Part shown: positions 10,752 through 22,245 of the stretch, one piece after another
How positions within the stretch are numbered: the first letter of the stretch is position 1
Layout: every line of letters begins with the position of its first letter
Source of the DNA: Phlebopus portentosus
Taxonomy: Eukaryota; Basidiomycota; Agaricomycetes; Boletales; Boletinellaceae
Length of the DNA stretch: 64,000 bases
Direction of reading: 5' to 3'
Assembly: GCA_037892935.1 (NCBI GenBank)
Contig: JAYXKI010000004.1
Span: 434,001 to 498,000 of the forward strand
The notes under the pieces: model-generated
Seen by the model: only the letters and a program-made list of their open reading frames with translations
Database searches by the model: none
What the model was told of the DNA's origin: nothing
Program-made: the position numbers and the translations under genes

Positions 10752-13700
10752 GCCGCGCCGACAAGTGATAGATGCCTAGAGGAAGATGGCGATATATCGG
10801 AGGCGGAGATATGAATTGCAGAAAAGGAAGGAACTGGAGGAGAAGGAAGAAGACCTGCGTTTAGCTGCAGCAGGAGTGATGGGAGAGGAAGAGCGAGCTG
10901 AGGCGGTATCGAAGCTCGCAGCAAGTCAGTCACAAGGCCCTCAAGTGCTGTAACAGCAGAATAACAGTCAACAACTCCGGCCTCTGCACGGAGGCCTCGA
11001 CAGAGTATCAGGTTCAGTGAGGACGACGAGGAAGAGGAGGGCGAGGGCAAGATGGAAGGACGAAGAGACGGACGTCGGGAGGCGCGGGGCGGGAGAGGAC
11101 GAGCAGGAGGAGACGAGTATGAGGGTGTGACAAGCTGTGACAGACTGTGACAGCGTGTGATAATGTCTGAGTCTCGTGGTCACCTCCTGTTTGTATTTCT
11201 ATTCTCCTTTATAATATTCTGCCGACGACGAGACCGAGCAAAAGAAATGACAACCGAAAGCTTTTAGTGCTGGCAGACTGATGCAGCACTAGCACTGTGG
11301 CCGTCTGCGTCAGCCTTTTTTTTATCTACTCAACAGATAGCCACGTCGAATTGTTCCCATCCCAATTTCTCCTTAATCTTAAATATCTACACTCTATCTA
11401 CTGCTTTTCAATCATCCACATCATCACGCCCGTTTTCAGACTCTCCAAAAAAGAATATGATATTGAGTGGTCGAAGTTCTCCGTACATTGGCCTATCCTT
11501 CTTTCTTTCCACTTCATATATTATCCGTGACATTTTTTTGCAACAGACTCCGTATCCCGTCTTCGCGAAGTTCGTTCATGAGACTTGATCTGAAACGTGA
11601 GCGAGTCATCGCATCTCATCGCACCGCCAGCCGCTTGCTGCGTCTATCGTTTAAGCATACGGATTCGATCTTACTTCCCTCTACAAACCAACAATGCTAA
11701 TGTTTTACGACCCCAAAAACTCACAATCGGCTCCAATACTTTAATCTACTAGTCCGTCCACCTCATTTACGTTTATTACTCCCGTCCGATCCCTTCTACC
11801 AGCAGCCCAAAGCTCCAACCTCACGCACACTCTGGCCGAACCAAACGCATCGAGATGTTTCTTCCGCACCGAATTCCGAAGGGCCAACTTGTGTCGACTT
11901 TCTTCTAGTGCCAGACGATCTTTCTTCGCGCCGAGCCCTTCGCCATCTCTGCAAAAGGGATGTTCTTCTCGTGCAGTATTACTACTGTAAGCGTGTTCAG
12001 TCCGCGAGGGAGTTGTTGTCGACTTGAAGTCGAATAGTTGCAATGAAATAGCGGAGCTTGCTAGAAACAAAACATTCCTAATCAAAGCGACCAGGAACTG
12101 GCTGTCATAGCCATACCTCCCTTCCTGATTTCATGTGAGGTTCCTTTTTCGTTCCGACAAGGGACTCCTGTCGAACTCGTAAGGCAACCTGGCTTTGATG
12201 ACCCGCGTGCTTTGGACGAGACATTCTCGGCAATGGATCACTGTTCATGATCAGCAAAGATTCGCAATACTACTAATATTGTGAAAGTTCTCGTTTCAGA
12301 CACACGACGCCAAGGGCCTCATAGACCTCGCGATCAGTTATGACTTAACAAGGCAACCTGGATGGATATTCGGGCAACACTGTTCCCGTCTCCATGCACT
12401 TTTCAACCTGCGTCATTGACAAGGTCTCTGTCAACCTCGCCTTCCGTCTTCAGCCGATGTGTGCATACGGAGTAACTCACGTCTGTCCAGGACTCCTGAG
12501 TCTCGAATCTCGAATCCTCTCACATCGCCCAGGTCGGCCGTTCTATTATCAACCTGCTCCATTCTAGTTCGCCTTATCTCCAAAGTTTTCCGAGAAACCA
12601 GGAGAAAAGCCTCCTCTCCGTATCTCTTCTCCGTGGACTTATCCTCGTCTATAGCAGGACAAAGGAACGGGGCCGCCGACGGAATCACGAACCAAGGGAT
12701 CGTCGGTCACTCGACCCTGTTTCGTCTCCTTTTCCTTCCAATTCTTCGCCTTCTTTTCTTTTCCTCTTACTCACCTGGTCGCGAAAGATCATTCCCTTTC
12801 TTTGTCGCCCATGCACTCCTCTTACGCTTACGCTATGTTTCCGCCGCGTGTCTTCCCCGGGGCGTTCGCATTTCAAGGCTCAAAAAAAAACTTTGCTCAA
12901 GAGTAGCTCGTCGCTACGTACTAGAACCGTTGTAACGTTCCACCAGCCACATCCTTATCTACACCTACAGTATTGTACAGAGACACTCAGTGTTCTTCTG
13001 CTCTTACAAACTTTCCGTTCCTCCGTCCGATCAGTCGCTTCTACATGCCGTTCTGCAACGCTATCTGTCAAGCTTAGTTATTCAGCTACTAAGGATCCAC
13101 GCATCATATGGTGACCGCGATGCTTGTCATTCGTCTCGGTGGTCACTTCTGCTGCTTGGGCCGATCTCTGATATAGAGACTACCTATTCTCAGACATATC
13201 CATTTCGTAACGTGTAGGTGGGTCCGCCTTCCATTAATGTTATCGGAAGAAAGTGATAATGCACTCGTACTCCACTTTTATAGGTCGCTATACATATACC
13301 ACTACCTCCATTAGTCGCGTCAATAATACTACTCGAATCCTCTTCTTGGCAACTTCCCGCACTACTCATTGGGTCAACACACAAAGTTAGTATCCTCTAC
13401 CATAGTCGTGAGTTTCACAAAGCATCGTAATCATGCTACTAGTTCTTTATGTTCTGTAATCAATGAAGGCTGGACATAATATCGGACCATATCAAGTTAT
13501 ACGACTCCCCTTGCTATGTATCTGTCGGGGCGGATGACTAAATCGATCAAGCATCTTTCGACGACTCATGCCTCGCGGGCTTCTACACACTCGACTGCAT
13601 TTGTCATAGATTACAAAGTACCGAGAAGTAGGCTGAGAGATCTAAAAACATGCGTGCGTACAAACTGTAGCCGCATCAACAACTACGAGACTAACCTACA

Positions 13701-14033
13701 GTTTCGAAAGACACAGAAATGCCTCGAAATGAAGGTAAGGCAAAGATGATTCGTAAGAAGTGGAAATACGAATGTAGAGATAAATCACAAAGGTGAGAAG
13801 AAATATCTGATCTTGGATGTAACTACGCGCGTGACTACGCAGTCAGGGTAGAGTTGCGCCGTGAACGATTGGTCTAAAACTTCATTTGACCAGCTACCTT
13901 AAGATCGCGAAAACAGGTGAGTTCCCAGGAGAAAAAGAAATCACAGTCTAAGACGCACCTCGGATGCAATCTTGTTGAACAGACTTCGAAGGGAATCAAT
14001 GGCGTGCTGCCATTGTTCATTAATAATAGTCTT
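10752..14033. other. 3.3 kb stretch without a supportable gene
   Basis: No open frame here shows a domain or a convincing spliced continuation. Base composition is polarised: about 10800-11180 is purine-rich on the plus strand (GA/GGA tracts), whereas 11290-11560 and 12700-12810 are strongly pyrimidine-rich on plus (runs such as TTTTCCTTCC). CT-rich blocks often precede transcription starts in fungi. The region may therefore hold a long promoter or leader of the LisH gene plus a possible non-coding transcript on the plus strand; that is inference. Confidence 0.45.
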
Positions 14034-14906
14034 TCAAGTTGCGCACGACCACTTATCTCGTGTCCAGGAGCCTATGGGATATTCTAGTAGCTCCAGAAGA
14101 AGAGGTGCATGATACACTGCAGGGATGACCTGATTTTGAACGATGTACTTCCACCAGTTCGCGCCGCCCCCGAATCCGCAATCACTGTATCGATCAGAGC
14201 ATCCGTACAATATCGACTGAACTTCTTTCGTCGGTTCAGCTCTAGTCGGTTCCACTTTATACTCGTAAAACTCGTGAACAGTATTAGAGGCCTTTCGGAG
14301 AACGAAAAGGATTTCTGCCTTCACACGTCGATGAAATTTCAGCAGATTGAAGTAATGTGCTGCTGATAGAGCTTCGAGCTCCTCGACGTAGACGTCCTCG
14401 ATGGGAGTGCGAAGCGTAGCAATAGCAGCCAAACGCGTCTCCTCAGCAAGCTTGTGTTGACAAGCTATTGCGTATACTCGCAAAGGTTGGGTGCCCAAAG
14501 CCTTCTCGGAAACCAATACGCGACACATGCCCTGAACGACGATCTCCATTTCGTATTTCAACGCTGCAGCTAAAACCGTTTCGGCGAGACTGAGGTCCTC
14601 AACGACAGGATTCTTGACCGGATAGCACAAGCGCAACAGTATGTCTAAAGTCCGACTATCCTCGGATACGGATATCGTAGGAACATCGCTTTGATCTTCA
14701 GGCTGAGGAAGCGAGAACAGGGACCGAAAAAACGGGGAAGCGATAATGAGGATCGCTTTTACGACATAGAATTTATGGCTATCTGCAGAATGCAGGATGA
14801 CATCGCCATTGGGCTGCAAGAAAAGGCTCAGAAACCATGAACGGCGGCCTTGGGACTGGAAACGAATGGATCGAGCTACGGTAGGCTGTTGAGCGCGACA
14901 TTCCAA
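14034..14906 (-). CDS. BTB/POZ domain protein (intact copy)
   Basis: An uninterrupted minus-strand frame encodes a BTB/POZ fold of the type expanded in agaricomycetes: GDVILHSADSHKFYVVKAIL, then IASPFFRSLFSLPQPEDQSD, TISVSEDSRTLDILLRLCYP and a helical C-terminal region with FNLLKFHRRVKAEILFVLR and GGGANWWKYI. BTB domains mediate dimerisation and often recruit Cul3 ubiquitin ligases; the partner here is unknown. The first ~30 residues of the frame do not look like the family: the sequence TTGCAG just before PNGDVIL is a good acceptor, so the true N-terminus is probably an upstream exon between 14920 and 15030 (for example ATG at 15027 or 14921). It is the only copy of this family in the window with a full-length open frame. 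Confidence 0.75.
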   Translation of the reverse strand: MECRAQQPTVARSIRFQSQGRRSWFLSLFLQPNGDVILHSADSHKFYVVKAILIIASPFFRSLFSLPQPEDQSDVPTISVSEDSRTLDILLRLCYPVKNPVVEDLSLAETVLAAALKYEMEIVVQGMCRVLVSEKALGTQPLRVYAIACQHKLAEETRLAAIATLRTPIEDVYVEELEALSAAHYFNLLKFHRRVKAEILFVLRKASNTVHEFYEYKVEPTRAEPTKEVQSILYGCSDRYSDCGFGGGANWWKYIVQNQVIPAVYHAPLLLELLEYPIGSWTRDKWSCAT

Positions 14907-15589
14907 CTCCTTCCAGTTCCACGTACGCCTGCCTGTCTATAAGCACAGTCACACGCGGAAGAGGCATGTTGAACGCGTTTCGTGTTTCGCGCGTGTGTGA
15001 CCAGAACGATATTAAGAACCGTCTGTGGTATAGTTGCGATTCTGAACGGACGAATCTATCAAGCCGGAGGAAGACATCAGTCGGCACGTATACGCCATTG
15101 GCATTGTAAATCGCCCTACCGTGTAATACCCTACAGTTCCTATATTACGTCGGTCTAAATTCTAGAACACATTCTTTCTGGACCGCGATGAATTGAAGTG
15201 CGAAGGAGAAATGAATCTTGTAATGCCGATTGCGAATTTAATGCTTCCGTCTCGGAACCCCGGATATCTGAATCTGAAACGATAATGAAAGCTACATCAT
15301 TGTCGTCTTGTGTATAAATGAACTTGAATAGATATCTGACCTCAAACATGATTATATATAGTTCACTCAGGTGAGGCAGCCTTCGGATACTGAACGATAG
15401 CACGTCATTCGCCCACTACCTTGTTATTACGAGAATAGGTCAGTATTAAGCAGAGATACGAAGAATTATTATTTGGCAAGTACTTGAGATGCCCTTTTGT
15501 CGGAAGAGACTCGAAGGGAATCAACAGCTCAATGTCGTCGTCCACCAATAGTAGCTCCGCAAGTGGCAGTTCTCAATTCCTCGCTGTGA

Positions 15590-16830
15590 CAGGTCATATG
15601 AATTTGCTGGAAGCAGAAGAGGAGCATTACACATGGCAGTGGCCTTTCAGTAATGAAGGCCTTCTACCAGTCTGCGACTCTGCTCTTGCATCTCCCGTAT
15701 CGATCAGAGCACATACATTGTACCGACTGCACATCACGCGTTGGCTCTCCTCTAGTCGATTCTACTCTTTATTCGTAGAGCTCGTGGGGAGTATTCGCGA
15801 CGAATCGAAGAACGAAGAAATTCAGCCTTTACGCGGAGATGTAATTCTAGTAGACTGAAACAATGAGCCGTCGGTAACGTTTCGAACTCTTTGATGTATA
15901 TCGATTGCTGCGGTACGAGCTTCATCTATTAGCTTGAGTCGGCAAGCTATTACGTAAACTCGCAGAGGTTGCTTTCCAAAGCCCACCTCAGGACCAGTAC
16001 GTGATACATGCCTTGCATGACGGTTTCCATTTCGTATTTCAATTCCAGGCTGCATCAAGAACGTGTTCCACGAACTCAGCATCCTCTACGATAGGCTTTA
16101 TGATTGGGGGAAGATAATGCAGTAGTACATACAACGTCCTACAGTCCTCAGAGACCGATAAGACAGGTGCATCATTTTGCTCTTCGGGCTGTGGGAGGGC
16201 GAACATTGACTGAAAGAATGGAGACGCAAGATTACAGCACTTTGCATAAGTAATGGCCTTTTTGGGAACAAAGTAAATCAGTTTATATCATGTGACAAGC
16301 CTGACTTCGTGAAATATTTTGGCCTACATCTAAGGGTCAACAGCATCATGAAACTACCAATTACAGCTTCTCGGTACAAATGTGTTACTCATGGGAAAAG
16401 TGAAGCATATATTTTCTCAGTAATGACAGTTAGGACAGATCTTCTCAGAATGCTTGACTGACCAATACTGCTCTGAATTGAGAAGGAATTCAATTTTATT
16501 GTACAGATCAAATCACTATTTTTGAAATTTGGCAAATAGTAGATATTTCATACTTGATTTACGAGCTTGTTGTAAGTGATTTGGTTGAGGATTAAGCCCT
16601 GGACAAACTGAATACTATCGGAGGAAAGGCGGGAGGCAAGTTTGGACAGGAGTCTGACGGTGAAGTCCATTTTCCCACCTGCTTTCTGAAACAAACTCTC
16701 TTTGTTCAAAAAAGTCCAGAGTGCCATTACTTATACAAAGCGCTGTAAGAATAATTCTGGAAATAAAGAAGTCCTGGTTGCCAGAAGAGCGTAAGACCAC
16801 ATCACTGTTTCGGAGTAGGGAAAGCGGCGG
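15590..16830 (-). pseudogene. BTB/POZ pseudogene interrupted by a MITE
   Basis: A second minus-strand BTB copy, close to the 14.0-14.9 kb gene. N-terminal half near 16750-16820 reads NSDVVLRSSGNQDFFISRII; after a 511-bp insertion it resumes as ASPFFQSMFALPQPEEQND, LSVSEDCRTLYVLLHYL and KPIVEDAEFVEHVLDAAWN. Beyond this the frame is broken several times, with in-frame stops and shifts, although matches to the paralogue continue (SRITSPRKAEF, NAPLLLPANS) to about 15590. The gene is therefore dead twice over, by insertion and by later decay. Seen directly in sequence by comparison with the intact neighbour. Confidence 0.8.
16235..16745. mobile_element. 511-bp MITE with TA target duplication (Tc1/mariner type)
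   Basis: Terminal inverted repeats: left end CAGCACTTTGCATAAGTAAT (16235-) and right end ATTACTTATACAAAGCGCTG (-16745), matching over 23 bp with two mismatches. After an 8-base offset the similarity continues (TTTTTGGGAACAAAG against TTTTTTGAACAAAG). The element is flanked by TA at 16233-16234 and 16746-16747. Removing the element and one TA restores an uninterrupted BTB frame across the site, which fixes both ends. The inside is AT-rich with no coding frame, so it is non-autonomous. TA duplication and CAG-type termini suggest mobilisation by a Tc1/mariner transposase elsewhere in the genome. Confidence 0.85.
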
Positions 16831-17028
16831 AGCCAAACAAAACAGTGCCGTCATGGCCGTCATGGTAAACTGGCAGGACCGTATTTCTATTCGACTGAGC
16901 AAATACACCTAAACGGTATTCCCACAGTTACAACAGTGGTTGTAATCGTGAGAAAGTCGATTCCGACTTCCAGCGAGGAGTGTGAGGCGACCTTCACACC
17001 AACGTTCACTGACCAGCTCATCGTAGCC

Positions 17029-17985
17029 ATGGCCTCCAGGGTGGCTATTTCGTCTCTGCGCTCTGCCGGTGAGTCTCATGGCTCCCTTCGGGCTCGTCCT
17101 TGCCGCCTGATCAGAGATAATAGCAAGCAGGGTGCGCCCTGTACCAGCGGTATCTGTCCTCTCCAAATCAATCACTTCGTACGTTCATCCCGAATGCGAC
17201 AGAGATTGCAGCAAATTACTTAAATTTTGAACTGATTCAGCAGGCGGAACATGTCCTCCGATCGTCAGCCGCCCTCTGAGCGAGCTTCTACTATCATCAA
17301 CTCTGTCCCCTCGTCAAACCTGGTCACGAAAACCGGTACTATCATCCTCGGAACTGGCCTCACTGCCGCTGCGATTTCCCAAGAGCTGTATGTCGTAAAT
17401 GAGGAGACAGTTATTCTCGTCGGAACAGCCATTCTTTTCACTTATATTGCCAAGGTACGTTCAATCGTCCTCTCGATGTGCCTTTTTTTTAACCTTAACC
17501 GGATGCGGTAGGTTATGCGCGAGCCGTACAAGAACTGGGCAGAAGGTCATATCAACAGGATCCGTGGTATTCTTAACGGTGCACGTGCCGAGCACACTGA
17601 AGCTGTCAAGACGCGTATCGACTCCGTCGCTCAGATGAAGGATGTTGCTTCTATCACTGAGGGTCTTTTCGCGCTCTCGAAGGAGACTGCACAAGTCGAA
17701 TCCGAGATTTTTGTCCAGCGCCAGAAGGTTGCCCTTGCCACTGAGCTCAAGACCGTTCTCGACAGCTGGGTTCGCTACGAGCAGCAGCAGAAGGAGAATG
17801 AGCAGGCGCAGCTTACCAGGACTGTCGTTGACTCGGTACTTAAGAAGCTTAGCGATGAGAGGACGCAGCGCGAGATTCTTATCAGCGCAATTGCGGAGGT
17901 GGAACGTAAGTTCTCTTGAACTCTCTGGTAGCAAGCGCCTGATGTTGTCGTTTCCCTAGAACTCGTCAGGACAAAGGCTATCTGA
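17029..17985 (+). CDS. ATP4: Mitochondrial ATP synthase subunit b (subunit 4)
   Basis: Five exons (17029-17068, 17148-17178, 17241-17454, 17512-17905, 17960-17985) close in phase to 234 residues, normal length for fungal Atp4. A basic presequence (MASRVAISSLRSAAVSVLSK) is built from three exons, including one of only 31 nt. The mature part begins near SSDRQPPSERASTIINSVPS. Two membrane hairpin segments follow (TIILGTGLTAAAISQELYVV and TVILVGTAILFTYIAKV), then the long hydrophilic helix of the peripheral stalk (WAEGHINRIRGILNGARAEH to SAIAEVEQLVRTKAI). The protein anchors the F1 sector to the membrane in the inner mitochondrial F1Fo complex. A further ATG at 17251 also exists but would lack the targeting peptide. 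Confidence 0.95.
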
Positions 17986-18663
17986 TTGTCCTTATGTCTA
18001 AAAATACTTTAATTGCGACAATAGATTGTGATTACGCATAACCAATTTACTCTGTGTGAAGCTCGACATTGATTCTTAACGTATGCGGCGTTCGCACGAA
18101 TGAAGGGAATGGTGAGTCGACATTCTCAGTACTTTATCCAGCGAGATGAAACGCCAAATTCATCCTTGTTCTAAGAGTCCTGGGACCGTCGCTTGCGACG
18201 TCGTTCGCCAGGGCGTTGACGAGAAACGGGTTGCCGGCTACGTGCCAAAAATCTGATTCTCTTTATGTGCTTGTGTTCATGTCTTCAAGTAGCTGACTGT
18301 CTATTTTAGAGTGCATTATATGTACCAAAGGGGCTACACCATCAGGTCTTACTTTCTGCGCTACACAAATTAAAGCAAACACAAACGCAGCATGAAGAGA
18401 TCAAAACAATAAATGGGTAATATAGCGCAATAAATATATGAAATCTAACGGTAGAAACAAGAGGTGATGGTATCCGCAAAAGCTACAAGATGTCGAAGAT
18501 AGGGTCAGAACAGTCAGAACAGAAAGGAGTGTGTGAATACGTCTATGTCGGCCAGCGCAAACTATAAGGTGCGAATTTCCTGCGCGCATAAGGATATTTG
18601 ACGTCCTGCGTGGAATTTAAGGATAGGTATCGCGGATGAAGATCCTCTGTGGAGCACTCGAAG
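17986..18663. other. Convergent intergenic region
   Basis: Spacer between the 3' ends of ATP4 (+) and a membrane-protein gene (-). A moderately AT-rich tract near 18290-18440 probably contains both polyadenylation regions. No gene seen. Confidence 0.5.
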
Positions 18664-19371
18664 TCACGTCGGACCTCTCGGAGACATCGACGCTACCTTC
18701 CTGTCAACGCTAATATGGTTGTCATCGTGCTCGAGGGTCAGTACGTAGGTACCATCGACAAAGGCAATGCCGTCGCTGTCCCCGACGTCGCTCTGCTTTG
18801 AACCGAAGACGCTTACGGAGTCCGCAGCGGCAGAACCCGCAGTCAGAGTCTGTTCGTTCCTGCGAACAGCGCGATCTGGCTCGCTAGGACGCGGAGGAAG
18901 AGGAGGTTTCGTCTTTGGGAGGCCCGCTTCCCGAAGTTTGCCATCCGTGAACTCCTTACTCGTCGACATCTCGAAACCTCTGGTAAACGTGCCCGTGCGT
19001 GGGCCATAGCCAAGAAACGGATATGGAAGGATAGGAGGTGAGGATGAGGATGAGGATGGAGGCCCGACAATAGTCATGCGCCGGATTGCTATCTGCTGCT
19101 CACGGAGCAGCCGACGCTTCCGCTTTTTCCAGAACAGTAATGCGGTCAACAGTATCATAAACAGCGCACATACTCCTCCAACCGTGCCAACTATAACTGT
19201 TGTTCTGGCCGAGTGAGACTGCGAAACCGGGTTTGAAGTTGGTTCATCGTCGGCTATCGATGGCTGGCCCGAGGAAGGAGAAGGAGAAGTCGATGAAAGT
19301 GGTGAAGAAGATACAGACGCGACCGCGTGCGACATATTGAAGGCAAAAGAACGTCGTAATGAGTAATTCAA
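18664..19371 (-). CDS. Ser/Thr-rich single-pass membrane protein, possibly 5'-truncated
   Basis: A frame of about 235 codons with a Ser-rich stalk (VASVSSSPLSSTSPSPSSG), one membrane span (TTVIVGTVGGVCALFMILLT ALLFW), a basic stop-transfer (KKRKRRLLREQQ) and a Pro/Ser-rich cytoplasmic tail (KTKPPLPPRPSEPDRAV). The layout matches fungal Mid2/Wsc-like or related type I proteins, but no signal peptide or folded ectodomain could be joined upstream, unlike the neighbour at 20153-21190. Either the 5' exons are unrecognised or this is a truncated copy of such a gene. No function can be named. Confidence 0.6.
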   Translation of the reverse strand: MNYSLRRSFAFNMSHAVASVSSSPLSSTSPSPSSGQPSIADDEPTSNPVSQSHSARTTVIVGTVGGVCALFMILLTALLFWKKRKRRLLREQQIAIRRMTIVGPPSSSSSSPPILPYPFLGYGPRTGTFTRGFEMSTSKEFTDGKLREAGLPKTKPPLPPRPSEPDRAVRRNEQTLTAGSAAADSVSVFGSKQSDVGDSDGIAFVDGTYVLTLEHDDNHISVDRKVASMSPRGPT

Positions 19372-20152
19372 GAATTTCGTGTTCTGTGGCGTGCGTAGGT
19401 TGAACGTTTACTTCGTCTTCTTGTATGCTCCGCTCAACGACTGCACAGCAATATGTCACGTCCGTGTGTGTTTCAACGAGTGGGCGCATAAAAAGGCACG
19501 CGGGGGGTCGCAGGTTCGGGATCATCCCAAGTAGGTTGTCGGAAAGATATAAGGGTCATTACATCCCGGATATCTGGAAGACTCGATGCCGGCATCCCCA
19601 AAGGGAGTTCCGGCCACACCGAAAGCATCACGCGCAAGGACTAGCAGTGGCTTTCATGACGGTTGCTAGTGTTGACGTTAAGTATTTATACGTGTCTACG
19701 GCGTTAGCTCCAGTATGGCTGCCTTCGTAGCATTCACCTGATTTTACACGGAAGGCATGATACGCTTGCCTTGGCAGTTGGTTCACGGACGTAGGCTCGG
19801 CTGTGCTAGACTATAGGATAAGATTATATCGCTGGATTTGTCCACTCATAGTGCGTTCCGCAGCCCCAAAGACTCCAACTTGCGACCTGCGGAAGATACT
19901 CTTCTCGTCGACTTAAAGGAAATGTGTTGCACACCTGCGCCTCTGCCTCCTCAGTCGCCATGCCCGTATCCCCGAGCGGAGTCTCCGAGCACAAATATCA
20001 ATACGAATTGTTTGGTTGGCCCGTCGCTTACCCCGGTAAGCACTAACATGCACAAACAAGTCATCTTCATCCTGGTATGTCAGGGTATGTCTTCAAAGCT
20101 ATGCAATGTTAAGGTGCCTTTCATGATTAGAGGTGTTTAATGGCTTTTGTTG
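19372..20152. other. Intergenic region
   Basis: No supportable gene. On the plus strand at 19960-20034 a short stretch starting MPVSPSGVSEHKYQYELFGW ends at a GTAAG donor and might be a relic first exon, but no downstream exon continues it. A motif resembling a tRNA B box near 19517 does not fold into a tRNA. Confidence 0.4.
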
Positions 20153-21190
20153 CTATATTCTCAGCGGTGGTAACTGTGTCCGTCTCGACGCCACCGGCAA
20201 GATTTGTTGAGCAGCTTGTAGTGCGCTCATCTCCTTTCGCTGCTGCTCAACGTCCTGGCGGCGAAGACGTCGCCAAAAGAGGAATACAAGGAGACTAACG
20301 AGTAACAGTACACCCACGAATCCTCCAATTGTGCCTCCAACTATGGCTCCGATCGGCAGACGGCTTGAAGATGAAGGCGTCGCGGTAGGAGAGAATAGTG
20401 TCGTCGCGGGAGCGAAACTCGGCGTAAATGACGAAGTCGGGAGGGTCTGCGACGGCAGAAACGAAGTCGTCACGCTTTAACGGTTGTGAGCCAAAGGACG
20501 AATCCATGCCCTATTTCAGATACCTCACCTAGCATTCGATACGGATATCTTGAAGAAATCGACGTCGAGCCGCGTCGTAGGAGTCTCCGAGCTTGCTTCC
20601 CCGTCTTCGGGAAGATAGGTCACCGCGACCGTCGTCAACTGACTCTCATCCAAGCCTTCAAAAGCCCAAAAATTTCGCGAAGGGCTAAACACTCTGCTTT
20701 CCAATCTCCCGGATGGCAAAGAAGAGACAGTGAGGTTGGCCGTTGCGTTCGAGACTTCTGAAGTTTTGACATACAGCGCCGACCCTGACGGATATCGCTA
20801 TTTTAACTACACGAACCTTTTTTTTGAACTTATTATGGCAACAGCGCTCCGACGCACCTCGAAATGTCAGGAAGACCTGCGGGAGAATGTTCCCAGTGAT
20901 TGCTGTGGGTCCATTTGTCGAAGTGACGGATCCGTTTGACGATCCCGGGAGATCAACAATAATCCTATATGGAACATTTGTCAGGTCAGAAATAGCTTAG
21001 CGTTTAGATATACATACCATCCTCCATCACACTCTTCACCGTCGTTGCAGAGGCTGGGAACATAAACAAGTTGGTCGTTCGTATTCTGCAACGTGACATT
21101 CTGCACTTGTGCTGAGGCGTAAAGGCAAAGACGTAGTATACTAGTAAGAAGTCCGAGAATGAAGGAACAAGAAGATATTGGTCCACGCAT
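20153..21190 (-). CDS. Secreted-ectodomain type I membrane protein, unknown function
   Basis: Four exons (21190-21018, 20964-20858, 20784-20529, 20474-20153) close in phase to 285 residues. A signal peptide (MRGPISSCSFILGLLTSIL) is followed by an ectodomain with NVTLQNTNDQLVYVPSLCND, a Cys/Gly-rich EECDGGW, GNILPQVFLTFRGSALYVKT and VDFFKISVSN, including several N-glycosylation sites (NVT, NAT, NLT). A Ser/Thr-rich stalk leads to one membrane span (LPIGAIVGGTIGGFVGVLLL) and a short basic tail (FWRRLRRQDVEQQRKE). This architecture is common among agaricomycete cell-surface proteins of unknown role. It probably sits in the plasma membrane with its beta-rich head in the wall. No enzyme motif is visible. 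Confidence 0.8.
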
Positions 21191-22245
21191 CGCCTCGTCC
21201 ACCCTCCCGTAACTGCAGGATCATAAAGGGGGAGAGAAAGGGTGCTGCACTCCAAAAGGACAGTGAGGGACGAGGAGAGCGGACACCGAGCGAGCGCATT
21301 CCGAAAGCGCGTCTAATAAGCGTTCTCGAGACGACGACAGCAGATTCTGGTAGTCATGAGGATAGATTGCTGAAACGTACATCGTACCTACGACCCTTCT
21401 TTGCATATGTATATGTGGTAAGGATCAACTAACTCTTGCGCGCGGCACCCCGTATGCGAGGAATCTTTCCCATTCGCCCGGGTCACTTCATCCGATCTCT
21501 GCACATGAGATCATACTAGTACTCATTTGTAAGAGATGCTGAGAGGATGAACACTGAATCCGAAGTGAAGTACTACTCGCCTCCTATCAATCCTTCGAAT
21601 GTGATCCATGATGTGCTAGGTAGTGCCACAATCACAGAAGCCTGATCCCTGTGGACGCAATGCGCATCACAGACTCGGAGATGCCGCGAGAAGGTACACT
21701 TCATACATATGCAGTAACTTTGAATAAAGATCGCATCAAGAGAAAAAAAAATCTCGACCAAAATAAGTACACGTGTTTCCCTAGAAACGACACAACACAT
21801 AAGAAAACCGTAGTAGGTAACAGACAGCTATATGCAGTTTCAATGGCGCCCAAAATAACAAAATTTAACGCTTGTATGTATCTGCAAGATAACCAAATCA
21901 CCACACAGACATTTGACCAATTAAATGCACAAGGAGATCGGGGATAAGGGGTATAAGCGGGAGGTGGCCCGCAAGCCGGTCTGGGCGGAACGAAGGACAA
22001 GAGTCAGGGTCGTAACAAAGATGCAGGTATACTCGTCAGTCGTGCAATGCACGAAGACAGTAAACAAATTCAAGAAACTTCAAACACTATAACAAGTAAT
22101 GTAGCGCTCAACGCCATCAACCAATTCACTTCAAAGCGAATAAGCAATCGGCCCATTCAATGGCCGATAGCGAAAGCAATACTTGTACAAGAGAATCCGT
22201 CATTCGCATTCAGTGCTCCAGGCCAGCGAAAAGCGGATTAGTTAT
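21191..22245. other. Intergenic region
   Basis: About 1.05 kb between two minus-strand genes, upstream of the type I membrane protein and downstream of the 628-residue one. No domain-bearing frame seen. Probably promoter plus 3' untranslated sequence. Confidence 0.45.

Noticed and set aside
10607..11050. 147-codon minus-strand Ser/Leu-rich frame overlapping the LisH start
   Set aside because: Another frame there gives MSAASQQAQQQAQ and splices in phase to the LisH exon; this frame is a low-complexity shadow.
12459..12935. 158-codon plus-strand frame
   Set aside because: No domain, lies in a CT-rich tract, no plausible splice partners.
19500..19545. GGTTCGGGATC resembling a tRNA B box
   Set aside because: Flanks do not form T-arm, anticodon or acceptor stems.
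19960..20036. Possible first exon of a lost plus-strand gene (MPVSPSGVSEHKYQYELFGW)
   Set aside because: Ends at a donor but nothing downstream continues it before the next gene; too short to support.
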